This document shows positions 8,001-16,401 of a DNA stretch of 38,954 nt, one piece after another. A program made the position numbers and the translations under genes. The notes beneath the pieces were generated by a model. That model ran no database searches. It saw only the letters and a list, made by a program, of their open reading frames with translations, and was not told the origin of the DNA. The stretch lies in assembly GCA_027077325.1 (NCBI GenBank), contig JALTGF010000019.1, positions 1 through 38,954 of the forward strand, written 5' to 3'. How positions within the stretch are numbered: the first letter of the stretch is position 1; every line of letters begins with the position of its first letter. This stretch comes from an archaeon. GTDB taxonomy: Archaea; Undinarchaeota; Undinarchaeia; Undinarchaeales; JALTGF01.

Positions 8001-8203
8001 GTTGATCAGGACAAGATAAGGAAGCCCTATATAAAAACCTTTGTTTTAACTTTAAAGGGGTAAAAAACGGCAAATTCGCAATTAAATCGAAATCAAGAGC
8101 TAAATTTTTAATTATTTAGAAAAAGAAAAAGAAATTTTAAATTAAATTGAAAAAATATTCTGTGAAAAGCTTAAATTACTTAGAAGCATATAGATAATTA
8201 ACA

Positions 8204-9880
8204 ATGAAATATTCAGAAATAGTAAAACTTTACTCGGCCTTAGAAGCCACAACAAAGAAACTTGAAAAACGAGATATTCTAAGCAACTTTTTAAAAGAGG
8301 TTCCAGTGGATTTATTGCCAACTGTTGTCATTCTTTCAATGGGTCGAGTTTTTCCTGCATGGAAAGAAACAGAACTTGGGATTGCTGAGAATATTATGAT
8401 TAAGACAATTTCAAAAATTACTGGGATCTCTGAAACCAAGGTAAAAGAACAAGTTAGAAAAGCTGGGGATATGGGGATTGCAGTTAAAAATTTATTGGGG
8501 AAAAAATCACAAACCACATTGTTTAAAAAAGAATTAACCGTTGAGAAGGTATTTAAAAATTTAAATAAGATTCCAACCGTTGCTGGTTCTGGTTCTATCG
8601 ACAAAAAGATTGCACTTCTTTCAGAACTCTTAACTTCTGCAACTCCGGAGGAAGGAAAATACATAACGAGAACTGTTTTAGAGGAACTTAGAATTGGTGT
8701 TGGAGAAGGCATTGTTAGAGATGCAATTGCAAAAGCATTTAACGTGCCGCCAGATGTTGTAGAAACTGCGTACAGCGTTAGGAACGACTTTGGGGAAATT
8801 GCTCAAATTGCAAAAGAGAAAGGAGTTGAAGGGCTTAAAAAACTTGACCTAAAACTTGGAAGACCAATAAAGCCAATGCTTGCCCAGAAAGTCCAAACAA
8901 TAGAGGAAGGTCTTAAAGATATGGGAGGAATTGCTGCCTTTGAATATAAATACGATGGCATGCGCGCGCAAATTCATTTTGACCATGGCAAGGTTACGGT
9001 TTTCACTCGCCGGCTGGACAATGTGACAAAACAATTCCCAGAGATTGTAGAGTATGCAAAAGAGTGCATAGATGCAGAAAACTGTATAATTGAAGGAGAA
9101 GCAGTTGGCATTGACCCAAAAACAGGAAGGCCACAGCCATTCCAGCGACTTTCCCAAAGGATAAAGAGAAAGTATGGGATTAAGGAGATGATGAAAGAGA
9201 TACCTGTAGAGGTGAATCTTTTTGATATTATGTACTTGAACAATGAAAACTATGTTAAGAAACCATTTGAGGAAAGAAGAAAAACACTTGAAAGGATAAT
9301 TAAGGTGATTCCCAGAAAATTCCAGTTGGCTGTGCAGATAGTCAGTTCTGACCCAAAAGAAGTTTCTAAGTTTTACAAGAAATCGCTTTCCCTTGGACAC
9401 GAGGGCATAATGATAAAAAATTTAAAGAGCCCATACACGCCCGGCTCAAGAGTTAAACACATGTACAAGTTAAAGCCAGAAAAAGAAACTCTGGACTTAG
9501 TTATAATTGGGGCCATCTGGGGGGAAGGTCGCCGCTCCAAATGGCTTGGAAGCTTTATACTTGGCGCTCGCGATTCAGATACAAACCAGTTTGTTGAGGT
9601 TGGAAAGGTTGCAACTGGTCTCACAGACAAGAATCTAGAGGATTTGACAAACACATTAAAGCCACTGATAGTTGAAGAGCATATAAAAGAAGTAAAGTTA
9701 AAACCAGAACTCGTAGTCGAAGTTGGCTATGAAGAGATTCAAAAAAGCCCAACATACGAGAGTGGATTTGCGCTTAGATTTCCAAGAGTTCGGAGGATTA
9801 GAGACGATAAAGGACCTGAAGATGCAGATGATCTTGAGCGCATATCTATTTTATATGAAGCACAGAAAGGGAAGAAATAG
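8204..9880 (+). CDS. lig: ATP-dependent DNA ligase
   Basis: The replicative and repair DNA ligase (558 aa, normal length for archaeal enzymes). It seals 3'-OH/5'-phosphate nicks through a lysine-AMP intermediate. An N-terminal DNA-binding domain spans about residues 1-200. The adenylation domain has motif I E247-Y-K249-Y-D-G-M-R with K249 as nucleophile, motif III (NLFDIMYLN), motif IV (HEGIMIKN) and motif V (MYKLKPE). The C-terminal OB domain contains the RFPRVRRIRDDK segment (motif VI). The ATG at 8204 follows an AT-rich upstream region; no Shine-Dalgarno is evident. The TrmB-like gene follows on the same strand after 90 bp. Confidence 0.96.
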   Translation: MKYSEIVKLYSALEATTKKLEKRDILSNFLKEVPVDLLPTVVILSMGRVFPAWKETELGIAENIMIKTISKITGISETKVKEQVRKAGDMGIAVKNLLGKKSQTTLFKKELTVEKVFKNLNKIPTVAGSGSIDKKIALLSELLTSATPEEGKYITRTVLEELRIGVGEGIVRDAIAKAFNVPPDVVETAYSVRNDFGEIAQIAKEKGVEGLKKLDLKLGRPIKPMLAQKVQTIEEGLKDMGGIAAFEYKYDGMRAQIHFDHGKVTVFTRRLDNVTKQFPEIVEYAKECIDAENCIIEGEAVGIDPKTGRPQPFQRLSQRIKRKYGIKEMMKEIPVEVNLFDIMYLNNENYVKKPFEERRKTLERIIKVIPRKFQLAVQIVSSDPKEVSKFYKKSLSLGHEGIMIKNLKSPYTPGSRVKHMYKLKPEKETLDLVIIGAIWGEGRRSKWLGSFILGARDSDTNQFVEVGKVATGLTDKNLEDLTNTLKPLIVEEHIKEVKLKPELVVEVGYEEIQKSPTYESGFALRFPRVRRIRDDKGPEDADDLERISILYEAQKGKK

Positions 9881-9970
9881 AGGATTAGATGTTATTACTG
9901 AAAAGGGATAACAAATATATACTACTTAATACAAGAAAATAGTAGAATTACGAGGATTTAGTAGGTAAGT

Positions 9971-10753
9971 ATGGGTAAGAAGGATATACTGAGCAATGAA
10001 GTTTTAGATTTGCTGGGGAGACTTGACTTAAATCAGTATGAGTCAAAGGTATATATGTCTTTACTTATTTCAGGGACTGCAACTGCAGGAGAGATTTCAG
10101 AGATTGCAAACGTTCCAAGATCGAGAGTTTATGATGTTTTAAATAGCTTAGAGAAGAAAGGTTTTGCAGTTGTTCAAGTGGGAAGGCCAGTCAAATATGT
10201 GGCAGTGCCGATTGAGAACTCTATAAAGCAACTCAAGATAAGATATGAGGATGAGTTTAACAAAAAACTTCAAAGCGTTGACAGTCTTGAGAAAAATCTT
10301 AGGTCAGTTTTTAATACATTTTCGAAAAACCAAGATTTCATAGAAAATGAAGCAATTCGTGTTATAAAAGGAAAGAGCAATTTATATGCACACATGAATA
10401 AATTAATTGAGAATTCAAACAACAAAATTTTAAAGATGACAAATTCATATGGTCTTTTAAACCTTGACAAACACTGCGGCAAGACTATTGAAAAGGCAAA
10501 GAAGCGCGGTGTTGAAACCAGAATTATAGCAAACATTAGCGAAAAACCAAAATTGAGAGTTCTTCACAAAGTTGCAAGTTTGAAAAAAGGGAATTTTGGA
10601 AATGGACGATTTATGATTTCAGACGGAAAGCATGCGATTATGTTAACAAGCCCGGATGATTCTGGGATATGGATCCACAGCCCATACCTTGCATCTTCAC
10701 TAGAGACATTATTTGAAACTGCATGGAATAAAAGCAAGCCAATTGAATTTTAA
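9971..10753 (+). CDS. TrmB-family transcriptional regulator
   Basis: A 260-aa protein with an N-terminal winged helix (about residues 12-85). The phrase LDLNQYESKVYMSLLISGTA and the recognition-helix region IANVPRSRVYDVLNSLEKKGF are typical of TrmB proteins, followed by the wing VQVGRPVKYVAV. A coiled segment (about 88-118) leads into a C-terminal domain with the phospholipase-D-like fold used by TrmB for ligand sensing (IRVIKGKSNLYAHM...). TrmB proteins mostly control sugar transport and metabolism, but no such gene is adjacent, so its regulon is unknown. A TATA-like AAATATATAC lies about 50-60 bp upstream, giving a short leader. Confidence 0.88.
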   Translation: MGKKDILSNEVLDLLGRLDLNQYESKVYMSLLISGTATAGEISEIANVPRSRVYDVLNSLEKKGFAVVQVGRPVKYVAVPIENSIKQLKIRYEDEFNKKLQSVDSLEKNLRSVFNTFSKNQDFIENEAIRVIKGKSNLYAHMNKLIENSNNKILKMTNSYGLLNLDKHCGKTIEKAKKRGVETRIIANISEKPKLRVLHKVASLKKGNFGNGRFMISDGKHAIMLTSPDDSGIWIHSPYLASSLETLFETAWNKSKPIEF

Positions 10754-10758
10754 TTTTT

Positions 10759-11673
10759 TTAAGAATTTAGAGGTGGCAAGCTGGTAGAACCCTTTAATTC
10801 TTGCCCAAGACCAATCCCAAGAGAATAAAAAGCGCCGTCCATAGTTTTTCCGAGAATATTGCTGAGGAGATTTCCTTTCTCTTCAGTGAGAGTTACGGTT
10901 TTTCTTTTCTTTAACCCAGAAAGATTTTGAGCAAGGGCAATTGCATCATCTTCTGTTCCGAGTTGATCAACCAAACCATAATTGAGGGCATCTTTTCCCA
11001 GACAAGGTCGACCATCTGCAATTTTTTCAACGGCTTCCTTTGAGAGCCCACGATTTTGTGCAACCTCTGTAACAAATTGGTCTTGAACTTGATTAATCAT
11101 ATTTTGCAGGATTTGTTGCTCATTTTTAGTAAGCGGCCTGTAAGGGCTTCCAATATCTTTATAAGGCCCAGATTTAATTGCAGTGTAATTTAGTCCGACT
11201 TTGTTTAAGAAAACGCTCCAATCGCCAACGAGGGTGTACGCACCAATATTGCAGGTTAGTGAAAGAGGGTGGGCAACAACCTTATCAGCACTCGACGCGA
11301 TCCAATAAGCTCCAGAAGTGCCCATATCACCAATCCAAGCAACAGTAGTTTTATTAATTGACTTTACTTTTGCGGCAATTTCATCACTTGCAACCGCAGA
11401 ACCGCCAGGAGAATTTATTTCCAAGACAATTGCCTTAATAGAAGGGTCATTTTCTGCCTTGTCAAGGAGCCCAATTATGGAACTCGGCTGGACCTGGGAT
11501 GTTGGGATGATAGTATCTTGGGAACTTATTGTCCCAGAAATCCGGATAATTGCTATTTTATTAGAGATAATTTGTTGTGGATAAGACAAACTAACACCTA
11601 CAACAATAATAACAAATACAAGCAATGCAGCAAGTATTACATACAATGTTTTTTTAGGTTTTGACTTTGCCAT
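10759..11673 (-). CDS. sppA: Signal peptide peptidase SppA (S49 family)
   Basis: A membrane-anchored serine protease (304 aa) that degrades cleaved signal peptides and membrane protein remnants. I choose the ATG at 11673; an upstream TTG at 11694 lies too close to the TATA-like TTATTTAAA at 11701-11710. One N-terminal TM helix spans about residues 9-30. The S49 domain has the oxyanion region NSPGGS (87-92), the nucleophile S120 in GTSGAYW and the general base K172 in KSGPYKDIGSP, matching the Ser/Lys dyad of the single-domain SppA found in Gram-positive bacteria and Archaea. It is convergent with the TrmB-like gene, with 5 bp between stops. Confidence 0.94.
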   Translation of the reverse strand: MAKSKPKKTLYVILAALLVFVIIVVGVSLSYPQQIISNKIAIIRISGTISSQDTIIPTSQVQPSSIIGLLDKAENDPSIKAIVLEINSPGGSAVASDEIAAKVKSINKTTVAWIGDMGTSGAYWIASSADKVVAHPLSLTCNIGAYTLVGDWSVFLNKVGLNYTAIKSGPYKDIGSPYRPLTKNEQQILQNMINQVQDQFVTEVAQNRGLSKEAVEKIADGRPCLGKDALNYGLVDQLGTEDDAIALAQNLSGLKKRKTVTLTEEKGNLLSNILGKTMDGAFYSLGIGLGQELKGSTSLPPLNS

Positions 11674-11762
11674 TCTCTTGAAAAGTAAATGCAAGATTGT
11701 TTAAATAACTTTTTATGGATTCCATAATTTTATATAAAATGAGCTTTACAGAAACATAAGTC

Positions 11763-13331
11763 ATGAGTAAAGATTACTTGAGGGAGATAATTGAAACCTG
11801 CTTAAAAAAAGAAGTGTCCCAAGAAGAACTTGAAAAACTTAAAATCAGGATTAGCAGAGAGTATAGTTTGAATAGAGTCCCAAGAAACTCTGAAATTTTA
11901 GAGGCGGCTTCAAAAGAAGAGAAGAAAATTTTAAAGCACATTTTATTAAAAAAGCCAACCCGTTCAATTTCAGGAGTGTCTGTTGTAGCAGTTATGCCAC
12001 CTCCAGCTCCATGTCCTCACGGGAAATGCTCCTACTGCCCGCAGGGTCCAAATGCCCCAAGAAGTTACACTGGAAAAGAGCCAGCAACAATGAGAGCAAT
12101 TAGAAACAATTATGATCCCTACTTGCAAGTAAAAAACCGACTTGCTCAATTAAAGGCAATTGGGCACCCAATTGAAAAAGTTGAGTTGATAGTTATGGGC
12201 GGGACATTCACAGCCCAACCAGCAGAAAAACAGGAGGCATTTGTCAAGGGATGCTTTGAGGCAATGGCAGGCAGAAGATTTGAAACTTTTGAAGAGGCGA
12301 AAAAAGCAGTTGAAAAAACAGAGATAAGGCCAGTCGGAATTACTTTTGAAACGCGACCGGACTGGGCAAAAGAGGAGCAAATAAATGAGATGCTCAAACT
12401 TGGAGTCACAAGAGTTGAAGTTGGCGTTCAAAATCCAGATGATAGTATTTACAAAGCAGTTGATCGAGGGCACACTGTAAAGGATGTTATAGAGTCAACA
12501 CAACTTTTGAAAGATTCCGGACTTAAAATAAACTACCACATGATGTTAGGCCTGCCAGGAAGTGATGACCAAAAAGACATAAAGGCATTTAAGAAAATTT
12601 TTGAAGACCCAAACTTTAGGCCAGATATGATTAAGATTTATCCAACACTTGTAATTAGAGGAACGAAACTTTATGAGCAGTGGAAACGCAGAGAGTATAA
12701 GCCAATTACATCAGAACACGCTGCTGATTTAATTGTTGAAATTAAGAAGTTTGTTCCGAGATGGGTAAGGATTATGAGAATCCAGAGAGACATACCTGCA
12801 AACCTAATTGATTCAGGAGTTAAGAGAAGCGACTTAAGAGAACTTGTCAGAGAGAAATTAGTGGAAAAAGGAGTTGAGTGCAAATGCATAAGATGTAGGG
12901 AAGTAGGACATGTGTTTAGAAAAAGGGGATTATTACCCAAAGACATAGAAATTAAAACAATAGAGTATGAGGCTTCAGGCGGGAAAGAATACTTCATAAG
13001 TGCAGAGGACTTTGAGCAAGACATTTTAATTGGGTATCTAAGGCTAAGAATACCATCAAAAAAAGTTTTCAGGCCAGAAATAGATGATTCAACTGCAATT
13101 ATAAGAGAGTTACACGTATATGGCCCAGAGGTTGCAATTGGAAAATCCGCAAGTTCATTAGAATTTCAGCACAGGGGGTATGGGAAGCAGTTACTAAAGA
13201 AAGCAGAAGAAATTGCTCTTAAAAATAAAAAGGATAAAATCCTGGTATTGAGTGGGATTGGAGCAAAAGAGTACTACAGAAGTTCAGGGTATACTAATGC
13301 TGGGGCCTATGTTGGTAAAATGCTAAAATAA
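11763..13331 (+). CDS. elp3: Elp3 tRNA uridine-34 modification enzyme
   Basis: A radical SAM plus acetyltransferase enzyme (522 aa) that starts carboxymethyl-type modification of U34 in tRNA anticodons using acetyl-CoA. The radical SAM cluster motif CX4CX2C is C84, C89, C92 (CPHGKCSYC). Conserved strings PQGPNAPRSYTG, GGTF and EVGVQ follow. A zinc-binding cysteine set C-K-C-I-R-C-R-E-V lies near residue 380, and a GNAT acetyltransferase domain fills about 400-520, with the acetyl-CoA loop FQHRGYGKQLLKKAEEIA. A TATA-like TTTATATAAA lies 25-34 bp upstream of the ATG. Archaeal Elp3 works without the eukaryotic Elongator partners. Confidence 0.96.
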   Translation: MSKDYLREIIETCLKKEVSQEELEKLKIRISREYSLNRVPRNSEILEAASKEEKKILKHILLKKPTRSISGVSVVAVMPPPAPCPHGKCSYCPQGPNAPRSYTGKEPATMRAIRNNYDPYLQVKNRLAQLKAIGHPIEKVELIVMGGTFTAQPAEKQEAFVKGCFEAMAGRRFETFEEAKKAVEKTEIRPVGITFETRPDWAKEEQINEMLKLGVTRVEVGVQNPDDSIYKAVDRGHTVKDVIESTQLLKDSGLKINYHMMLGLPGSDDQKDIKAFKKIFEDPNFRPDMIKIYPTLVIRGTKLYEQWKRREYKPITSEHAADLIVEIKKFVPRWVRIMRIQRDIPANLIDSGVKRSDLRELVREKLVEKGVECKCIRCREVGHVFRKRGLLPKDIEIKTIEYEASGGKEYFISAEDFEQDILIGYLRLRIPSKKVFRPEIDDSTAIIRELHVYGPEVAIGKSASSLEFQHRGYGKQLLKKAEEIALKNKKDKILVLSGIGAKEYYRSSGYTNAGAYVGKMLK

Positions 13332-13390
13332 AAACAGAAAGCTTCGGCTAAATAATAAAGCATAAATAAGAGTTAACTCAATTAATTTGT

Positions 13391-13786
13391 GTGATAATTT
13401 TGAAAAGAAAAACTAAGCGGATTCAAAAAGTTTTTAAGGAACTGAAAAAGAATGAAGAGGAACTTGGCGAGTTTTGCATAAACAAAGTAGCAGATGCATT
13501 AAAAGAAAATGGATACAATGATGCAAAACTCTGGGCAACAAACATATTGGCAGCTATGGCGGGGGATTTTGACACAATTGAAGAGTCATCAGATTTGGAG
13601 GATTGGCTCATTGAGTTAGAAGGTCCAGAGAGAAGTGCAGTTGAGGCAATGTATGAGGTTCTTTCTGACTTGGAGGATTCTGTGAGAGATGCCCACCCAG
13701 AAGATGTGAAAGATGCACTTATATACTCAATTTTAAAAACAATTGACAACATTGAAAAAAACAAGTACAAGCGACTTTACGGTTAA
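13391..13786 (+). CDS. Small acidic helical protein, unknown
   Basis: A 131-aa, strongly charged, all-helical protein with no membrane segment. The N-terminus is basic (KRKTKRIQKVFKELKKNEEE) and the middle acidic (residues 55-105, with many D and E). The start is probably GTG at 13391, because the TATA-like CATAAATAAG lies 20-29 bp upstream; a TTG at 13400 is the alternative. It sits between elp3 and a YdjM-like gene on the same strand. No family is recognised. Confidence 0.65.
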   Translation: MIILKRKTKRIQKVFKELKKNEEELGEFCINKVADALKENGYNDAKLWATNILAAMAGDFDTIEESSDLEDWLIELEGPERSAVEAMYEVLSDLEDSVRDAHPEDVKDALIYSILKTIDNIEKNKYKRLYG

Positions 13787-13850
13787 ATAACATTGAAGAT
13801 AACTTGTTTTACAGTTAATATTATATATTAATTAGTTTAATGCCCCTAAA

Positions 13851-14372
13851 ATGAGAGGCAAAACCCATAGCGCTTTTGGAATTGCACTTGCATTGATTTT
13901 GATTAGGTTAAATGCCCTTCCCCCAATTGGCATAAACCCTGGACATGGATTTCTTACATTTGTATTTATTGGAACATTATTGCCTGACCTAGACCATAAT
14001 GATTCAACAATTGGAAAACGATTTCCAATTATCTCATGGCTAACTGAGAAAATTCTCGGACATCGTGGGCTTTACCATAGCTTTTTTGGGTTGTTCTTTA
14101 CAACCCTTTTATTTTATTTATTTTTTAAAACATTAAGCATTGGCAGCTGGAGGATGCTTACATTTGCAGTAGGCCTAGGATTTGTAAGCCATCTGATGAC
14201 AGATTCAATGACAATACATGGGGTAAAATGGCTCCCACCATTTAAAGAATTTCACATAAAAGGACCGATAAGAACAGGAAGCACAATTGAGAGCATTATT
14301 TTTATATCGCTAATCTTGATAATTGGCGCATTACTTAGTGATTTTGGGTTTTCAATTTTAGGAGTAATCTAA
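13851..14372 (+). CDS. YdjM-like membrane-bound metal-dependent hydrolase
   Basis: A 173-aa integral membrane protein of the YdjM/DUF457 type. The metal-ligand pattern is visible: H6 in KTHSAFG, the PDLDH block near residue 45, HRGLYHSFFG near residue 71, and SHLMTDSMTIHGVKWLPP near residue 112. Four or five hydrophobic segments surround these. Family members are thought to be membrane phospholipid or polyprenol-type hydrolases, but the substrate is not established. Its stop abuts the stop of the convergent endonuclease V homologue. Confidence 0.85.
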   Translation: MRGKTHSAFGIALALILIRLNALPPIGINPGHGFLTFVFIGTLLPDLDHNDSTIGKRFPIISWLTEKILGHRGLYHSFFGLFFTTLLFYLFFKTLSIGSWRMLTFAVGLGFVSHLMTDSMTIHGVKWLPPFKEFHIKGPIRTGSTIESIIFISLILIIGALLSDFGFSILGVI

Positions 14373-15035
14373 CTAAAAATTTAGATTTTTAATTAAATTT
14401 TCTCGGGCTATTTTAAGTGGCTCAGGCACAAATGATTTCATGCATTGCCTTGTGATTTTAACTGAAGTTTCAAGAGTTATTTTATGACCAGGGCTTACAT
14501 AGAGCGGCATTGAGCCAGCTGATTTTTTTACAACCTGCGCAACTAAAGAATCGCCCTCAAAAACCAGTTCCTTGCCACCAATATTTTTTATCTTTCCTGC
14601 AAGCATATCTTTAGAAACTGCAATTGTACTAATGTCTAGGGCAAGACCAACATGGGAGGCAATACCAAATTTCCTAGGGTGGTTTATGCCGTGCCCATCT
14701 ATCATTAAAATGTCCGGCAAGTCAAAATCTTTAAGAATGTCACAGACCACTTTTCCTTCCCTAAAACCCTCAAAACTAGGGACTGCAGGAAAACTTGTTT
14801 TCTCAGAGATTATTTTTGAATCTTTCAACTTAAAAGTTTTAAGCCCAGGATCAACCTCAAAAAGATACACGCTTGCGTTTATTAGGTCATTGCGCGAGTA
14901 AAAAACAGCCCCGGCTATTGTTTTTATTTCGGCAGGGAACAAATCCTTTAAGACAATTTGCTCCGCAAATTTTTTTTGCAGTTCAGCTGCTTCAGTTATT
15001 GTAATCCCCGAAGGGAAGTAATTTTGGTCTTCCAT
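14373..15035 (-). CDS. Endonuclease V homologue lacking one catalytic Asp
   Basis: A 220-aa protein with the endonuclease V layout. That family cleaves DNA or RNA next to deaminated adenine (inosine). Conserved blocks are VPSFEGFRE (with E93), LMIDGHGINHPRKFGIASHVG (with D113) and the later SPGHKITLETSV. In known enzymes the first metal-binding aspartate lies in an (A/G)G-x-D-V-x-Y block. Here that block reads IAGAVFYS, with V44 at the Asp position. The protein may therefore be inactive, altered in activity or an RNA-binding relative. It starts 5 bp after the stop of the helical protein gene at 15041, so the two form an operon. Confidence 0.85.
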   Translation of the reverse strand: MEDQNYFPSGITITEAAELQKKFAEQIVLKDLFPAEIKTIAGAVFYSRNDLINASVYLFEVDPGLKTFKLKDSKIISEKTSFPAVPSFEGFREGKVVCDILKDFDLPDILMIDGHGINHPRKFGIASHVGLALDISTIAVSKDMLAGKIKNIGGKELVFEGDSLVAQVVKKSAGSMPLYVSPGHKITLETSVKITRQCMKSFVPEPLKIARENLIKNLNF

Positions 15036-15040
15036 TATAT

Positions 15041-15652
15041 TTAGATAGGTGGCTTGGTATGCTTGCTTACCTCTGCCCTTATGTCAAGAAGCTCAACCCG
15101 CGTGTTTTGGCATATGTCCCGTATGTCTTCAATAAGCGTTTCAAGCGCCTTTACAACCTGATTAGCCGCACGAGCCTTTATCATTGCTTTTTGACTTGAC
15201 TGATGTGAAAGGATGGTTAGGATCCAATTTTTGATAGAGGTCTTCTTTTTTTCTATATTAGAATATGCAGTTATAACCGTATCGATTTGACTCAAACTTG
15301 AATCAATGAATATTTTAAGTTTTTTGTAACAGTCCTGCTGGTTATTGTGAAATTCTCCAAGAAAATCAACAAGTGCAGAATCCCCTTTGTAACTATTCCT
15401 GATTATTTGAAATTTCTTTGCAAGTTTTCTTAATTCTGAGTTTAAATTTTCAATATCTGGCTTTAATTTTGAAACAGACCCCAACTCGGACTGCCCCACC
15501 AACGAAATCATTTTGTCAATCCTTGATTTTGAACCTGATGAAAGGTAAAGGATTTCAGACGCGCGCATTTTATCTAAGAAAGAAGATGCAGAATTGACAA
15601 GTCTTAAAATGTTATCTAGGTACTGTCTTTCAGACCCAAGGGCAAAGTCCAT
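15041..15652 (-). CDS. Helical/coiled-coil protein, unknown
   Basis: A 203-aa protein predicted almost wholly helical, with heptad-like stretches (about 60-95 and 150-190) and no membrane segment or catalytic motif. The ATG at 15652 has a TATA-like GTATTTATTC about 20-29 bp upstream. It is divergent from another helical protein (15735) across an 82-bp promoter region and sits directly upstream of the endonuclease V homologue. No family is recognised. Confidence 0.7.
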   Translation of the reverse strand: MDFALGSERQYLDNILRLVNSASSFLDKMRASEILYLSSGSKSRIDKMISLVGQSELGSVSKLKPDIENLNSELRKLAKKFQIIRNSYKGDSALVDFLGEFHNNQQDCYKKLKIFIDSSLSQIDTVITAYSNIEKKKTSIKNWILTILSHQSSQKAMIKARAANQVVKALETLIEDIRDICQNTRVELLDIRAEVSKHTKPPI

Positions 15653-15734
15653 ATTTTTACATATAGTTTTTAAGAATAAATACTTTATTTAGGCGATAGA
15701 AAGAGATTTAAGTTAAGAAATTAATAAGAAAGAT

Positions 15735-16370
15735 ATGGAAGAAGAGTTCGAAGAGATTGGATCTCCTGGAAGAGAAGACAAAGAGGTTATTGAAGAATTA
15801 GAAAAATATGTTGAAGAGGAGATTGAAGACATCGAAGCAATAGAAGATAGGGTTGCTCACGAAATTGCGATTCATCACAGAGACCTGCATACTTCAATCA
15901 AGACTGGCATAAAAAAACTCGAGAATGGACTTGAAAAGATAAAAGTTTTAGAGAGAAGCGATATTCCACAAGAAGAAGCAGTAAAGGTTTATAGCGAGAT
16001 TTTTGAGGATATTAGAAAGGTTGATGAAGAATTTACCATCACTATACTTACAACAATTGCAATTCTAAGATATGTTGCACAGTATTATCTCATTAGGAAG
16101 AAACTCAGTGAGTACTTTGAAAAAGTTGGAGAAAGTTTAGGGGAAGAAACTGCAAGAATTCGAGAAGTCGATGCAAGAATTAAGCAACAAGTAGATAGCA
16201 TAGTCATTCCATTAGCAAAAGCAACTCACAGTCACATACCTCCGGGCGCACTTATAAAAGCAGCACAGGCATTAGAGAGTATCCTTAAAGAAGAAGGCGT
16301 AAATTCATGGGTAACCAGGCGCCGTGCTGGGCTAAAGAAAACTGCCGCTAAGGAAGAGAGAATTGCCTAG
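15735..16370 (+). CDS. Acidic helical protein, unknown
   Basis: A 211-aa protein with a very acidic first 45 residues (MEEEFEEIGSPGREDKEVIE) followed by long helices. One moderately hydrophobic helix (TITILTTIAILRYVAQYYLI, about 100-120) could be amphipathic or buried. A basic C-terminal tail ends it (TRRRAGLKKTAAKEE). No motif is recognised. Its divergent layout with the 203-aa helical protein suggests joint control. It converges on the 409-aa duplicated protein. Confidence 0.7.
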   Translation: MEEEFEEIGSPGREDKEVIEELEKYVEEEIEDIEAIEDRVAHEIAIHHRDLHTSIKTGIKKLENGLEKIKVLERSDIPQEEAVKVYSEIFEDIRKVDEEFTITILTTIAILRYVAQYYLIRKKLSEYFEKVGESLGEETARIREVDARIKQQVDSIVIPLAKATHSHIPPGALIKAAQALESILKEEGVNSWVTRRRAGLKKTAAKEERIA

Positions 16371-16401
16371 ATTTTTACAAAATAGGGGATGTCCTCAATT
16401 T

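Noticed and set aside
7729..8073. 114-aa frame overlapping the small membrane protein
   Set aside because: It overlaps a more hydrophobic, better-placed frame with a TATA-like box, and its own composition is Cys/Arg/Thr-rich noise.
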